Shown here: in pieces, positions 62,290 to 64,000 of the stretch
Numbering within the stretch: the stretch's first letter is position 1
Layout of the letters: each line of letters begins with the position of its first letter
Source of the DNA: Methanolinea sp.
Lineage (GTDB): Archaea; Halobacteriota; Methanomicrobia; Methanomicrobiales; Methanospirillaceae
DNA: 64,000 nt
Direction of reading: 5' to 3'
Assembly: GCA_030055515.1 (NCBI GenBank)
Contig: JASFYI010000001.1
Span: forward strand, 620,001-684,000
The notes under the pieces: generated by a model
Seen by the model: only the letters and a program-made list of their open reading frames with translations
Told to the model about the DNA's origin: nothing
The model's database searches: none
Position numbers and translations under genes: made by a program

Positions 62290-62359
62290 ATCGTCTTGTG
62301 TATTTTGAATTGAAAAGAGTATCAAGTAGATTTTGGGTGACAGAAATGGATGGGGTTAA
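62290..62359. repeat. Decayed right end of an IS relative
   Basis: ATTTTGGGTGACAGAAATGG resembles the right end of the intact element (ATTTTGGGTGAGAGAAATGG), and the preceding 60 bases (CTTGTGTATTTTGAATTG ...) also match the corresponding inner sequence of the intact element. It is outside the intact copy and has no transposase. Confidence 0.55.
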
Positions 62360-62406
62360 TGTTTATTAGATATTGAAAATAAATTGGTTTTTCATTTGCG
62401 GTAACG

Positions 62407-63369
62407 ATGGTCAAAGTCAGTGTTGTGATCCCATCTTATAATAATGCACGATTCTTACCAGAATGTATAGAGAGCGCTTTGAATCAAACTTTTTCAGATA
62501 TAGAGCTTATTATTGTTGATGATGGTTCATGCGATAATTCAATGGATATAATCAGGAAATATGCCTCAAAAGACCCGAGGATTCGTGTTATTATTCACGA
62601 TAAAAATTATGGAGTTTCTAAAACGACAAATGATGGTATTCTTGCCTCTCTAGGGGAGTTTATCACATTACTTGCATCTGATGATGTTATGTTACCAACG
62701 CGCATAGAGGAATTATACAATGAGATTTTAAAGAATCCGGATTATGGACTAGTTCACTCTGATATTTATGTAATTGATGAAAAAGGAGTGATACAGGGGA
62801 AAATAATCGGAAAGGAAAAGTATTCAAAAGGGTGGATATGTGGTGAAGTATTATGGCGCAGGGGATGTCATATTGGATATCCTTTGTTTAGAAAAAGCGT
62901 ATTATTTGAAGTTGGACTTTACGATGAGTCACTACGTGGAGGAGAAGATTACGACCTTTATACGAGAATAACACAAAACTATCCCATTGGATATGTTCAG
63001 AAACCACTTATTTTGTATCGAAGACATAGTTCAAATGCCTCCCGGAATTTGAGATTAATGGTAAATGATTACAAGCATTATCTTGATAAAACTTTTAAAA
63101 ATGATTCTTGTAATATCTATTGGAAAATAAAGCCTTTTGCATATTCTCATTATTATGTCGATCTTCTTTATTGCATTTTCATGGAGGGCAAGAAGCACTA
63201 TATACTAAAGCTAATAAAGAAAATTTTCCATTTTATTATTCGAAATCCCACTACTATTATTAATAATATAATCCCATTTTTTACTATTCTTTTTTTGCGT
63301 ATTGAAAAAATTGTCAAGAAAAAAATAACAAAAATCGTTTTTAGGCAATATATACAAGTAGGATGGTAA
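62407..63369 (+). CDS. Family 2 glycosyltransferase
   Basis: 320 residues. GT-A fold: SVVIPSYNNARFLPECIESALNQT (5-28), nucleotide-binding VDDGS (38-42), ASDD (about 93-96), and GGEDYDLYTRI for the acceptor/base region. A C-terminal hydrophobic, basic stretch (265-320) may associate with the membrane. Transfers a sugar in surface-glycan assembly; sugar unknown. Strongly AT-rich and lying between two copies of one IS, hence probably acquired. Confidence 0.88.
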   Translation: MVKVSVVIPSYNNARFLPECIESALNQTFSDIELIIVDDGSCDNSMDIIRKYASKDPRIRVIIHDKNYGVSKTTNDGILASLGEFITLLASDDVMLPTRIEELYNEILKNPDYGLVHSDIYVIDEKGVIQGKIIGKEKYSKGWICGEVLWRRGCHIGYPLFRKSVLFEVGLYDESLRGGEDYDLYTRITQNYPIGYVQKPLILYRRHSSNASRNLRLMVNDYKHYLDKTFKNDSCNIYWKIKPFAYSHYYVDLLYCIFMEGKKHYILKLIKKIFHFIIRNPTTIINNIIPFFTILFLRIEKIVKKKITKIVFRQYIQVGW

Positions 63370-63493
63370 AAATAAGAAAGTTCTGATAATTTTAGTTAAA
63401 GAGGTTTTATAAAAACTCTCCATTAATTTCTAGAATCTTGAAATAACTTTAACCCGAGACATATCCCACATTTCGCAGGTAGAGAAATTCTTT

Positions 63494-64000
63494 TAGCCCC
63501 CTCCCCAAATCACCACTCAGCCAACCGTTGTAATTGAATCTTATCGCCAAATCCGAGAGAAATAACGATTCCGAGTAAAAGTACATTCAGGAAGACCGTC
63601 TTTTTCACAGATCGCGTCTTATACTTGTGAATCCTCTTCAATCCGAATGCATTTTTCGCCGTTTTGAAGACATCCTCGATGAGGGATCTCTTCTCCACAA
63701 GGTGGATCTCATCGCGGAGGTACATCACCAACCGGCGCGCAAGGGAAGTGTATCTCTGGACGTGCTCTTTCGTATCAGACCTCCCGAAAATCCAGAGGGG
63801 AAAATTGAGTTTCCTGAGCAGTTTGGACAATGAAAAGTTCTTCTTTGTAAAAATCACCGGGACGATGCCGAACTCGAAGATTCCCTCCACGTAGTTATCG
63901 TACGCGTAGTACCCTTGTCAAAGACGATTGTATCACCGATCCGGACGATTCTGCGCCTTTTCAATTCACTCACAATCTCGCGGAAAATGGTTGAGTCGTG
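63494..64000 (-). mobile_element. Insertion sequence, second copy, truncated by the window edge
   Basis: Begins with the same terminus (TAGCCCCCTCCCCAAATCACC) and runs off the right end. Same orientation as the intact copy, about nine in ten bases identical by eye. Confidence 0.75.
63510..64000 (-). pseudogene. Transposase, frameshifted copy
   Basis: C-terminal part (from about EGIFEFGIVPVIF to RLAEW) is readable and matches the intact transposase. At about 63910-63917 this copy has GTACCCTT where the intact copy has GTATCCCTT, a one-base loss that shifts the frame; homologous sequence continues to the window edge in another frame. The 5' part is outside the window. Confidence 0.75.

Noticed and set aside
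1-64000. CRISPR array, prophage, rRNA or origin
   Set aside because: No regularly spaced direct repeats, no phage structural genes, no rRNA sequence, and no orc1/cdc6 gene or origin-type repeat cluster were seen.

Overview
The window is GC-rich archaeal chromosome. The best fit is a motile methanogen of the order Methanomicrobiales (Methanolinea, Methanoregula or Methanospirillum type), but this is inferred from gene families because no methanogenesis operon lies inside. Supporting features are TATA-type promoters with many predicted leaderless starts, an archaeal RNase P RNA, archaeosine tRNA modification (TgtA and ArcS), two PAN ATPases, archaeal MBF1, the archaeal early shikimate route (ADH synthase and DHQ synthase II), a complete archaellum operon, CheF, and pyruvoyl arginine decarboxylase.

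Layout. 1-4.6 kb: a partial flavoprotein electron-transfer subunit, arcS, tgtA and an AMMECR1 protein, transcribed leftward. 4.6-10.2 kb: rnpB RNA, an HTH-CBS regulator, tpiA, a U32 peptidase-family protein, aroD and a lipoprotein. 10.2-18.1 kb: a leftward eight-gene operon with overlapping or abutting genes that makes chorismate and feeds Phe and Tyr: two ADH synthase paralogs, DHQ synthase II, tyrA, pheA, aroA, a shikimate kinase-shikimate dehydrogenase fusion, and aroC. A palindrome is centred on its predicted transcription start. 18.4-31 kb: MBF1, PAN1, a small MscL-like channel, PAN2, a DUF126 protein (phosphomevalonate dehydratase small subunit), a radical SAM protein, a phosphoesterase, a CYTH protein, an FKBP isomerase, purB, then an XPD-type helicase / MGMT / small ORF / mobA operon. 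31-35 kb: lipoprotein, TPR, small membrane and HEAT-repeat proteins, mostly without known function.

35.3-49.6 kb is the motility block: two archaellins, FlaCE, FlaG, FlaF, FlaH, FlaI, FlaJ, an unknown membrane-anchored protein, then CheF, CheY, CheB, CheA, CheC and CheD. The first archaellin gene is preceded by a 22-bp stem-loop with a GGGA tetraloop whose 3' arm contains the Shine-Dalgarno sequence and ends two bases before the start codon. I consider this the most interesting unexplained structure here. 49.6-58.5 kb: pdaD, a 680-base unassigned intergenic stretch, carAB, argG, a flavin-binding protein, a COG1313 radical SAM protein and tRNA-Arg(GCG).

The last 5.5 kb are a surface-glycan and insertion-sequence zone. 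A GC-rich GDP-mannose 4,6-dehydratase gene is followed by AT-rich, probably acquired genes: a glucuronyl C5-epimerase-like protein and a family 2 glycosyltransferase. The glycosyltransferase lies between two direct copies of one insertion sequence. The right copy is frameshifted and cut by the window edge. Older decayed ends of a related element flank the left copy.
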